NCBI GenBank assembly: GCA_029212615.1
Contig: JARGPJ010000008.1
Location: forward strand, 186,001-250,000
DNA: 64,000 bases
Direction: 5' to 3'
Source: Verrucomicrobiales bacterium
GTDB lineage: Bacteria > Verrucomicrobiota > Verrucomicrobiia > Verrucomicrobiales > DEV007
The position numbers were made by a program, and so were the translations under genes. Positions within the stretch are counted from its first letter, which is position 1. Each line of letters begins with the position of its first letter. Below the pieces are notes generated by a model. It made no database searches, had not been told where the DNA came from, and worked only from the letters and a program-made list of their open reading frames with translations. Shown piece after piece: positions 16,493 through 27,700 of the stretch.

Positions 16493-18643
16493 ATGATTGA
16501 TCGTTCTGTCACCGAAATTGCCTCAACCCGCCCGCTCCTGCGCCGCGAGATCAAGCTGGCGTGTCGAAATCAGAGGGGGGAATTGATCTACCTGTTGGAG
16601 GATCCACTCTCTGGAAAATTTTTTGAAATAGGTGAGAAAGAGCATGCCTTGATCTCTCTCCTCGACGGACGGCGGACGGTTTCCGATATTATCGCGCTTT
16701 CCGTCTCCGGACCTCAGGCATCAGGATTGACCGAGAATGAGGCGGTTTCGCTTATTCGTATGCTCTCAGACGCGCGTCTTCTTGAATCACTCTCTGACGG
16801 ACATTCACAGCGTATTAGGGAACACTCCAGTGAGATGAGGGACGGAGATCGCGTGACGCAGAAGGCGAAAGGCCTTTTTTTTCTGAAGCTGCCACTGGGG
16901 AATCCTGATCGAGCGCTTTCTGCGATTAACCGGGTGCTCGGATCTGTCCCCGGTTGGATCTTTGCCGCCTTGTGGTTCGCTGTGATTACGTGGGCGCTTG
17001 TAATCTACGGCGAAAACTCCATTCGATTCGCGGAAGAAATGCGCGGGGTTCTGAAAGTCGGGAACTTTGCTGCCTTCGGTGCGGTATGGCTGGTGCTGAA
17101 AGTGGTTCATGAATTCTGTCACGGGATTGTTTGCAAGCGCTTCGGAGGAAATGTGCCGGAGGCGGGAATCAGTCTTTTGCTCTTTGTCACCCCGTTGGCT
17201 TATGTCGACGCGTCATCCAGCATTCGGTTTCCCTCGAAATGGCATCGAATTCTCGTGGCTGCCGCCGGTATTCTTGGGGAGTTCCTTATTGCCGCTTTGG
17301 CGCTTGTGGCATGGGCTTCGGTATCTCCGGGGGTATTGGGGGCGGTACTGCATCAGGTTGTCGTGATCTCGACAGTGACCACATTGCTTTTTAACGCCAA
17401 CCCTCTGATGCGCTTTGATGGGTACTATATCGCTGCTGACCTCCTTGGGATCTCGAATCTGTACACGAAAGGCCAGAAGGCGACGAACTACCTCTGGAAA
17501 CGTTGGCTCTTAGGGATCAAAGGAGTGTCATTTCCCCTGCAGGGAATTGAACGCCGGGATCAAGTGATCATCTTCGCCTACGGGATTGCCTCTGCTGCCT
17601 GGCGGGTAGTTGTCATGATCGGACTGTTTCTGGGTGCCTGCCTCCTTTTTCAAGGGGCCGGGAAAATTCTCGCCGTGATGGTTGCTGCAGCCATGGTATT
17701 CGGGTGCATCAAAGGGCTCATCAAGTATTTTAAGGAGTCCGCCGGTCTTGAAAAAGCGAAACCGTTTCATCTGCTTCTACGTGCCGTGGCGTTTGCAGGG
17801 CTTTTGGTCATCGCAGGGAGAAGTATTCAAATCTCCCCGTCGGTAACGGCTCCGGCAATTCTCGACCCGGGGCATGCCGGTGAAATTCGTGTCGAATGCC
17901 CGGGTTTCGTTGAAGAGCTCCACGTTCAAAATGGAGCCTGGGTCGAGGAGGGGGACAAAATCATTTCACTTCAAAACCGTGAGGTCAAAACGCAGCTGAA
18001 TTCGATGAAGCTGGAGCTGGCACGGGCAAAGTTGAGAGCAGATATCTACTTACAGGACGAGAACATTGCAGGGTATCAGGCCGAGGCAAAAAACGTGGAA
18101 GGCCTCGAGTCAAAAGTAGAAGATCTTGAGCGATATGTTTCCACCCTTGAGATGCGTGCTCCCATCGCCGGACGCGTCTATGCGAGAGATCTCGATTCCC
18201 GGGAGGGCGACTTCCTCGAAAAGGGAGCTGCGGCCATCCGAATTATCAATCCGGAGTATCGGGAGCTTAGAATCGCGGTAGCTCAATCCCGGATGGATGC
18301 GATCGGAACAGTTCACCCCGGTGACACCATTGCTGTGTTTGATCGTGATACGGGCGTTTTTCACGAAGCGACCCTGGAGAGGATCAGGCCACAGGCAGGA
18401 CTGGAGGCGCCGCATCCGGGGCTCACGGTCCCCGGGGGGGGGCCACTGGTGGTGAGGGATTCCTATGAAGGAGGGGACCCTGTACTGGTTTCCCCTCATT
18501 TCACGGCGATTGCCCGCCTGAATGATGAGCAGGAACTCCGTGAGGGGGAGCTTCTTTGGGCAAAATTCGCCTCTACGCGGGGGGTCACGCTCTCAGACTG
18601 GACGCTCCAGCGGGTCCAGCGTTGGATTTCGAGCAGCCTCTAA
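16493..18643 (+). CDS. PqqD-like / peptidase M50 / HlyD fusion membrane protein
   Basis: 716 residues. Residues about 12-95 resemble a PqqD-like winged helix (LRREIKLACRNQRGELIYLL ... FFEIGEKEHALISLLDGRRTVSDI), a fold that binds leader peptides in RiPP systems. The central membrane part is a site-2-protease (M50) core with HEFCH at residues 206-210 in VVHEFCHGIVCKRFGG, and NANPLMRFDGYY with Asp309 as third metal ligand, so it should be an active intramembrane metalloprotease. The C-terminal third (from about 460) is a lipoyl/HlyD adaptor (AGEIRVECPGFVEELHVQNGAWVEEGDKI; EMRAPIAGRVYARDL). Such M50-HlyD fusions occur in PVC genomes; their function is not established. It is directly upstream of the giant surface protein, with no other gene between. 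Confidence 0.85.
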   Translation: MIDRSVTEIASTRPLLRREIKLACRNQRGELIYLLEDPLSGKFFEIGEKEHALISLLDGRRTVSDIIALSVSGPQASGLTENEAVSLIRMLSDARLLESLSDGHSQRIREHSSEMRDGDRVTQKAKGLFFLKLPLGNPDRALSAINRVLGSVPGWIFAALWFAVITWALVIYGENSIRFAEEMRGVLKVGNFAAFGAVWLVLKVVHEFCHGIVCKRFGGNVPEAGISLLLFVTPLAYVDASSSIRFPSKWHRILVAAAGILGEFLIAALALVAWASVSPGVLGAVLHQVVVISTVTTLLFNANPLMRFDGYYIAADLLGISNLYTKGQKATNYLWKRWLLGIKGVSFPLQGIERRDQVIIFAYGIASAAWRVVVMIGLFLGACLLFQGAGKILAVMVAAAMVFGCIKGLIKYFKESAGLEKAKPFHLLLRAVAFAGLLVIAGRSIQISPSVTAPAILDPGHAGEIRVECPGFVEELHVQNGAWVEEGDKIISLQNREVKTQLNSMKLELARAKLRADIYLQDENIAGYQAEAKNVEGLESKVEDLERYVSTLEMRAPIAGRVYARDLDSREGDFLEKGAAAIRIINPEYRELRIAVAQSRMDAIGTVHPGDTIAVFDRDTGVFHEATLERIRPQAGLEAPHPGLTVPGGGPLVVRDSYEGGDPVLVSPHFTAIARLNDEQELREGELLWAKFASTRGVTLSDWTLQRVQRWISSSL

Positions 18644-18690
18644 AGCTGAAAGGAGGGGATTAAAAACTTTACGAATGTCTGTTCCCTAAT

Positions 18691-18715
18691 GGTTAAGAAT
18701 TTAAAATAATTAACC
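18691..18715. repeat. Inverted repeat upstream of the giant-protein promoter
   Basis: GGTTAA at 18691-18696 and TTAACC at 18710-18715 form inverted arms around a 13-bp AT spacer, and a further GGTTAA lies at 18741-18746. This is 18 bp upstream of the -35 element, so a regulator-binding site is plausible. Confidence 0.35.
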
Positions 18716-18732
18716 GTTATTTATAATTAGTT

Positions 18733-18760
18733 TTGACAAAGGTTAATATTTCCATAATAT
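18733..18760 (+). promoter_or_regulatory. Predicted strong promoter of the giant surface-protein gene
   Basis: A perfect TTGACA (18733-18738) and TAATAT (18755-18760) with a 16-bp spacer. Transcription would begin only about 5 nt before the ATG at 18773, giving a nearly leaderless mRNA. No Shine-Dalgarno sequence is present in this stretch. The promoter lets the giant gene be expressed separately from the two adaptor genes. Confidence 0.55.
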
Positions 18761-18772
18761 TCATAATATATT

Positions 18773-21700
18773 ATGGCAACTGACCAAACATTCGGCGAGC
18801 AGCGTTCAAATCTTTCGAAGCGAAAGGGGCTTCATTTTGAAGCGCTCGAACCTCGCATTCTCTTCGATGCATCAGCGGGGTCCGCTCCAACAGCAGAGGT
18901 GAGCGTCTCAACCGGTGATCTGACGACCAATCAGGATCAGTTCGTTAATGATAATATCGAGTTCAATATCTCCTTCGATAATAACGGCGGTCAGGAAGGT
19001 TATGTTCCATACGTCGATTTTCTCGCCGAACCAGAGATGGAGATTCAGAGTGTCAGTGCCTTTGGTGGCGCACTGAGCAATTCGGAAGGAGACGGAGCTG
19101 ATCCGATCGGGATGGTTTCGCTCACCGGAGAACTTGTCGATATTGCGACAGGCAACCCGATTAATCACCCTCAGTACAGCACTTCCATCGGAAGTCCTTC
19201 TTCCGATTACTTTGGCGGAGCGGGATCAGGTTCAGACCCGGTGACTTTCGATCCTTCGTTTGCCGGCTATTATGTCTACAGCGTGCAACTTCCTTTCGGA
19301 AGTTTCACTCCCGGGAACCCTCCGGCCGATATTGTGGTCGAGGCTTCACTGGATGATGCTGATAATGTTGAAGCGAATCGAACCTACGAGCTTCATGCGC
19401 GCGGAGGTTTTTCATTGGGGTGTGACCCGCTCGACAATCCCGGTACCATTGCGAGCGTCGATGATGCGCCCGTTTTCGGTGCGTTCAGCAGTTCCTCAGT
19501 GTACCCCGTCGTGATGGATCTGGTGAAAACTGCTTCCACAGCAGAAGAAGACGGTGCGTATACCGGAGAAAATGTTTCCGGTCCCAACCATCCTGTTACC
19601 TACCGCCTGGAAATCGATATCGCGGATGGTGAAACGATAAACAATCTCAATCTGACCGATGTGTTGCCGGATGACCTCGCTTATCTCGGCGGTCTAAGCG
19701 TAACTGATGGATCGGGCGGTGCCATTTCCTTTGTCACGAACGGCGAACCTCAATTGTCCACGGATGACATTAATGGGGTGTCGGCAGCCGATAACACTCT
19801 TGATATCACTTTTCCATCAGTAACCGGCGGAGCCGGGGTGGACATTATCGTTACCTACGAAGCCTTCGTTCCCTATGTGGAAGAAGGGGGAGATCTCATC
19901 GTTGACGAAAATAGCGGCGAGGAAGGCGATCTCGATGAATACAATGATGCGCAGATTGTCGGCGACTGGACAAACAATGCCGGCGCGACGATCCAGGTTT
20001 CCGACAATGCGGGGCCGGCTAATGGAGGTGACCCGGACGGTGTCCTTGCTGACCGGGAGACCGATTACCAGATTGAAGAACATTCTCTCGCGATTCAGAA
20101 GGGGGTGGATTTTGCGGACGGAGGTGGAGACCGTGCTGCGACGGGATGGTCAGAAGGGGATGTAGCGGAGTTCACGATGAACTTTCAAATCTCCGACTAC
20201 TTCGCGTTTGGCAGTCTTCTCGTCACGGACGTGATGGGAGACGGATTGGAGTTTCTCCCGGATCTGGATGAGCCCACTTCGAGCTGGGCAAACGCTTCAG
20301 ATTTCGATACCGACCCCCTCGGAGATCGTCCCGTCCTTACTTTTGAAATGCACAGTGGCGTCGGTGGCACTCTGAGCGTTGCTTTCGACGAGGAGAACTT
20401 CAGTGCTGTTGAGAATGCTGACGGAACGACGCAGATCATCTTCAATGTTTATGATCAGCTCGTGAGCTCCGGATTCATCGTAGACGGAGAGCCTGTGCTC
20501 GGTGGTATGATTCCGACCGGTGGGCTGGGCGTCGATCCGATGGGTTCATTCAACTCAGATGTCGGGACACGCGGTTCAATTACCTATAACGCAAGAGTTC
20601 GGAATGAGTATGTCGATGCGATCGGAGGTGCTGATGTTAATCAGGGCGACACCCTGAGTAACAATGTGACGATTGAGGGGGAGAACCTTGATGTTACCGA
20701 CCTCACTACCACCAGGGTTACGGTTTCGGACGGGTCCGGGACTTCTGTTGAGATCATAACCGGCAATGTGACAAAAGAGCTCTTCTCAACGTCCCGAAAT
20801 GGTGTTCAGCGACTTGCCGGAGATCTTGACGGAGAGCTCGAGGTCGTGCCCGGTGATGTCATCACCTGGAAGATCACCTATGAGCTTCCAATCACGGAAT
20901 TCGAGCAATTGACCATTTCGGATTATCTCCCGCTTCCAGTATTCGACGTTAGCGAGATCGATACATCGGGGATCTATGCCTACGACGCAACCGACTACCT
21001 GACAGGTGGGCGCATCAGCTTCGGGGAGGGTGATACTTTTATCGGTCAAGACGGAGTCGGTGCGACAGGTGACGGTGGAATCGATGATCTCGCAAATTAC
21101 GCTACTCCTAACGCGCCGATAATTACCCTGGATGAGCCGAACAACGCGTTCACGATCAATTTCGGGGACTACGATATTCCCGAGTCCGAGGACCCTCTCG
21201 CAAGGACGATTGAGATTTTTGTTTCAACAACAATCACTGATGCCGTTTATGCCGAAGGACTGCAGTTTACGAATCAGGTATCAACGACGGAGTCGAACTC
21301 ATTCAGTACTACAGTCGCCAGTAATGAGATCGGCCAGATTGTCCTGGGAGTTCCTGATCTGACGATCTCTAAAGGTGTGCTTGCCGTTGATTCAACGAGT
21401 GGCGGAACTTTTACGGCATCTCCCGGGCCTACCGGTATGCCATACAATGTCACTTTCAATGCCCCGGGGAGTGCCGATGCCTTTAACGGGACGATCACCT
21501 CGGACGGGCTCGATGATCAGCCCATCGACGCCGATGTTCAGAACCTTGATGCCGGCGATGTCGTCACCTTTGGAATCGTTGTCGAGAACCGGGGATCTGC
21601 TGACTACGGGGCTTTTGATGTGCAAATCTCAGATACGGTGCCGACTGGATTTGCCGTGCCCGGTTCGCTCGCTGCTCTGAATCTCAGGGTCACAGACGGA

Positions 21701-24700
21701 AATGGAGATGATATCGATTACGTCATCAGCGGAGGGGGAACCGTTGCCGACTTTTTTGCAGGGGGAATCGAATTGGTCGATCCGGGAGTGAACACCGGCG
21801 CTCTCTCCGAATACAGTGAAACCAGTGGCACAAACCTGGTGCTCATCGCCTATGATCTGGTCGTTGATGAGTCAGCCGTATCCAACGAAACGCTGGTGAA
21901 TACCGCGACCGTCGAGAACTTTTCCTACGAGGATGGCGGGCCAAACTATGCCGAGATCGAGGATACAGATACGGCCTACGTCACGATCGATAGGCCGGCG
22001 GTGGTGAAAGAAGTTCTCAACACGAGTCACGATGCCGTCAGCAACCTCGATGAAGAGGGTGAAGTCGCTGTCGGAGAAGTCGTGACCTATCGGGTCACCA
22101 TCGATATTCCTGAGGGGACGATGCCGAGTGTCACCATCAGTGATACTCTCCCTCCGGGGATGGCCTTTGTCGGAGTGGACTCCATTTCGTTCGACGCAGG
22201 GCTGTCTACGACGAAGGGGGACGGAGATTTCGGAGATGTTGATGTTTACTACAATGCATCAGCTTCGACTCTCAGCCTGGGCGTCGGAGGCTCGGCTGGA
22301 CTGGGGGATTTGACTAACTCCAACACCGATAACACTGCCACTGAGCAGGTGACCTTTACCTATAGGGCTGTGGTGTTGAACGATGTAGAGATTCAATCGG
22401 GGGTCGTTCGCAGTAATGATGCTGAGATTAGTTGGCAGGAGAATGGAACGGATCAACTCGAAGAGGATTCCGCTGATGTCACCGTGGTCGAACCGAACAT
22501 CACGGTTAGCAAATCGGTGCTCGGCGGCGACACAACGGTGGAAGGTGCCGATACTGTGACTTATCGAATCGTTGTTCGAAACAATGATGACGGTTCAGGA
22601 AATGTGTCTGAAGGTTATGATGTCGAACTCTCGGATATCCTGCCTGATGACGTCGAATTTGTCAGCGCGACATTCGTCTCAGGGGTGGCTCCAACAGGTG
22701 CTGTGGCCTACAATGGAGCTGTCGGAAACGAAGGTGAGATCACTGCAACGTGGGACACCTTTGAGGTAGGTCAAGTTTCCCGGATCGACATTGTTGTCAG
22801 GATCGATGATGGACTTCCGACCGACAGAGAAATCCTGAATTCGGCCAATGTTGAATTCACCTCACTGCCGGGTGATCCCGGAGACGTATCCTATACCGGT
22901 TATGACCCGGCAACGGATTCAGGGAGTTTTGCAACGCCTGATGAAGCGGCTCTCGCCAATGCGCTCGAAAGAACCGGCGACCCGACCGATCTCAATAATG
23001 AAGGGGATGCCCTGGGGGGAGTTAACGACTATGAAGATGAAAACTCTGCCACGGTGACGGTTATCAATCCGATCGGTATCGATAAGGTAGTTGTTGATAC
23101 TTCGGAGTTTCACACCGGAGTGGACAAAACGGAGGATGGCACCGTAGAGGTCACAATTGGAGAGGTGGTTCGATATGAAGTCAGGATCCTCATCCCGCAG
23201 GCTGAATCAACAAATGTTCAACTCGTGGATGTGCTGGGTCCGGAGTTGCAGTGGATCGATTCCGCAGAGAACAACCTCGAAATCAGGCTTGAAGGGTTTA
23301 ATCCGGACGGTTCCACCCTCTCTGCTCCTTCGATCCCTGCTTCCGCAGACGGAACTACGGTCACTTTTCCGGAGGCCAGCGCGGTCTACGACGAGACTTC
23401 AACGGTCACATTCAGTTTCGGTGATATTTCAAACACAGAGACCGATTCGGAGCCTGAGTATCTCTACATCTCCTATAATGCGATCATTAAAAACGATGCG
23501 GAGGTTGAGCGTGGAGATATCGCCATGAACACGGTTCAACTTCGCGAAGGCGGTGAGGATATCGGTTCCCCTCTGACTCAGGAAGTAACGATTGTTGAAC
23601 CTGATGTGACGATTGCCAAGTCGGATAATGGAACAACAAGCGCTGATGCCGGTGATATCATCGACTACACTTTGACTATCACCGCGGGCACCTCGGATCC
23701 ACAGCTTCACACCACGGCTTTTGATCTTTCAATCAGCGATGTTCTTCCTGATCAGTTGGACCTCGTTGATGGATCGGTAACGTTTGTTGGTCTTCCTGTG
23801 ACCTCCAGCGGGTCGATTACGGAAGATGGGGGCGCAGATTCGTTCTCGGCAACGGTCGATCGCCTTGAACCGGGAGAGACCTTCCAGATAACTTTCCAGG
23901 CGGAAGTTCGTGACACAGGTATCAATATTATTGAGGCCGACGAAACGGTTACGAACAGTGCAACCCTTACTTACAGTACTCTGCCGGATGATGGGACAGA
24001 CGATGGTAGTGGTGATAATGACACAGGGAATGAAGCGGGAACCCCCGGTGATACTGATGGTGAGCGCATCACGACGAAGAGCAACAGCGATTCATTTACT
24101 TCGCCGGCACCAGTTCTAAGTAAAGTGCTGGCAGATCCTGCTGATACCAGTTTTACCATCGGTGAGCCGGTAGAGTATGTGATCACACTGGAGATATCAG
24201 AAGGCGAAGTCGGGGACCCGAATGCCTATATCCTGGATCAAATCGACCCGGGATTCCGGTTTATTCCGGGAACCCTGTCAGTTACGACTGATGCCGGTAT
24301 CGTGATTGGGACCGCCGGAACCCTTAATGAGGCAAATACCGATTTCTTTACCCATACCGACCCGGCAAGCTCCTCGGATCCTGAACAACTCCGTTTTGAT
24401 TTTGAAAGCATCATTTATAATGAGAGTTCAGCCGGGGACGGCCTTTCCTCCGGCACAATTGAGATTCGCTACCAGCTTCAGGTCGAGAATATCATCGCGA
24501 ATCAGCAAGGCGGAGAGCTGAATAATACCGCTGACTTTATCTACACGGATGAAGATGGATCGAGCACTGTGACGGTTCAGGACAGCACAGGCGACTCCGA
24601 TACGATCATCACGATTGTGGAGCCTCAGGTCGATGCTGAGAAGACCTTCGCAGCACTTCCTGCACTGATCGAGGCCGGTGATACCGTGAGCTATACAGTG

Positions 24701-27700
24701 ACTCTCACGAATCCCGGTGGACCTTTGAATCCGGATCAGAATGTGGGCGCTTATGAGGTGATTGCCCGGGATGTGGTGCCAACAAATCTCAGTTTTGACG
24801 GAGCAAGTCTTCTCGCTGATCTTGATGGGGCTGATATTACAGGCCTGGTTACCTTGAGTGCTAATGGCTGGAGTATTGACCCGGCGGCGAACATTGACCT
24901 TGCTCCGGGTGAGGTGATAACGATCACATACGACGCGCTCATCCTGACACCAGTCAAAGATGGTGACACTCTCACGAATACGGTCGATGTTGAATGGTCT
25001 TCATTGGACAATGATGATGCGAACGATGGTATTGATGGTTCAGATACCGGGGAACGCTCAGGTAACGGGGATCTTGATACCGAATCAGGGGCGGGCAACC
25101 CGAATGATTATGAAGAAGAGGCTACCGCAGACCTTGAGATTAATCTGACTCCGGGTTTTGACTTCGTTAAGGAAGTCGTTTCCACCAGCGTCGCAGATAC
25201 AGGCAGCGCAGCGGGAACGAGCACCAGCTTTGAGGACCTCGTGATCGGTGAGACCGTGACTTATGAACTCGTCGCTACGCTTCCAAAAGGAACTGTCGAT
25301 TCGGTTCGGATTATTGATCAACTTTCGCTGGCGAATGGTCTTCTTGATATCACGAACGTTGAAATTGAGGCCGGGGATGCTTTGAGGCTTCTGAATGGTG
25401 ATGCGCTCACTACGATCACTCCAAGCCAGATCGATTCTGCGACCACAGACGGCTACATTGACCGGGTGGAGTTTGATTTTGGCACCGTGATAAATGATTA
25501 CGAGATTGCGACTGACGATGCCTCTCAACAAATCCTGATCCGTATTACAGCGCTTGTAGTTAACGATGTAGAAAACCGGGAGGGCGACGTTATTGCGAAC
25601 ACGGGCACTCTTCTCTTCGAGGATGACGCAGATGGCGATGGAATCCGCACCGAACAGTCTCTCCAAAGCACGGCGACGGTAGAGATCATTGAGCCCCAGG
25701 TAGATACCGCTAAACGGGTCACTTCAGTGCCGCCTGCCTATGAGGCGGGGGTGACAGTTCCTTACGAAGTGACTTTGACCAACCCCGGAGGGGCCGGTAA
25801 CCAGGAGCAGAATGCAATCGCTTATGAAGTCACGGCGCGTGACGTGCTTCCAGCCGACCTCACTCTGCAGACCGGAACTTTCGAGGCGATTCTCACTTCC
25901 GGTGGAAGTGATACCGATATTACCGGGTCTTTTACAGTGACGGCAGGTGGCTGGCTCCTTCCTGCTTCAGCGGACATTGATCTTGGTCCCGGCGATGTGA
26001 TTACCATTACCTACGATACGCTTATTGAGGAGACGGTGAACGATGACGATCTTCTGACCAATGAAGTTGATGCGGAGTGGAGCTCCCTTGACGGAGACAG
26101 TGCCGGTGAGCGTGGTGGAGACGACGACTTCGACACGACTGGTGGAGATGGCCCCGAGAATGACTACGAGAGTGGTGACGAGGTGACGATTCAGGCGGAC
26201 CTTGCGCCAACGATCACGAAGTCTGTTCTCGGATCGACCGTTGCGAGCACAGCAAACGGAACGGACACCGATATTGAAGACCTCACCATCGGAGAGAGCG
26301 TCACCTATGAGATCCTCATCACGATGGGTCGCGGAACGACTGAGAACGTGCGGTTCTTCGACCAGTTTTCGATCGATGAAGGAATCACCGGGATTTCCAG
26401 CGTGACGGTGGTGCCCGGCGCAGACTTGAGTATTGAAGGCGGCGGTGCTTTTCCGACGACAGCAACCGTGACCGATGCACTCGGCGGAACGGATGGGTTT
26501 CTGGATACGATCGAACTGACCTTTGGGAATATCGTTAACGATGCAACGGGGGCGGAGACAAGCGCCGAACAGATTCGGATCCTGGTGGTTGCGGATCTAG
26601 TGAATGTTGAGGAGAACCAGCAGGGCGACGTGATCGAGAACACCGCGAATCTCTTCTACCTCGCGGACCCTGATGCAGATGGAGACCGTACCGAGGAATC
26701 CATCAGCGATAACGCCTTTATTGAAGTGGTCGAGCCTCAGGTTGATGCGAATAAGGTAGTCAGCAGTCAGCCGGCAAACCCCCAGGCGGGAGACACTATT
26801 AACTACACCGTGACTCTTACCAATTCCGGTGGACCGGGGAACCTCCTGCAGAATGTAACCGCATTCGATATCATCGCGCAGGATACGCTTCCGGACGATC
26901 TCGAACTGGATACCGGAAGTTTCCTGGCATTGCACAGCGGAGAGGGGAACATCAACGATCAGTTCACGGTTAGTGCATCCGGTTGGATCACCAGTCCAAC
27001 GGCTGATATTGACCTCGACCCGGGCGAATCGGTTACTATTACCTACAGCGCAATCATCGCGAAAGAAGTGAAGGATGCTGACACTTTGACCAATGAGGTC
27101 GATGTCGAGTGGACCTCTCTCGATGGAACCGTCACGGGTGAGCGCGGCGGTAACGGCGATCTTGATAGTGAATCACCGGTCACCAGTCCTGATGATTATG
27201 AGGACGGCGACGATGCTACGGTAACGGTTAACCTCACTCCTCTTTACGATTTCACCAAAACGATTGAATCAACGAGCCAGTCGTTTACCAACGCGGATGG
27301 AGGCACAGATACGGGGATCGAAGATCTCGTCATTGGCGAGACCGTGACCTACGAATTAATCGCCACCTTTGCAAAAGGGACAACGGACGGTGTTCAAATT
27401 GTCGATCAGCTTGCAATTCCGAATGGCCTGTTAGATATCACCAATGTTGAACTTCAAGCAGGTGCCGCCCTCAGCCTTGGAAGCGGGGATCCATTCTCCT
27501 CACTGACGATTAGCGAAACCAATAATCTTGGGGCGGATCTCTATAATGACCGTGTTGAAATAAACTTCGGCACCGTGATTAACGACCCTGACCAGTATGA
27601 CGGACCGGCGTCCGAGCAGATCCGGATCCTCATTACCGCGGTAGTGGTAAATGATATCGAAAACCAGAGTGGTGATATCATCGACAATGTCGGTACCTTT

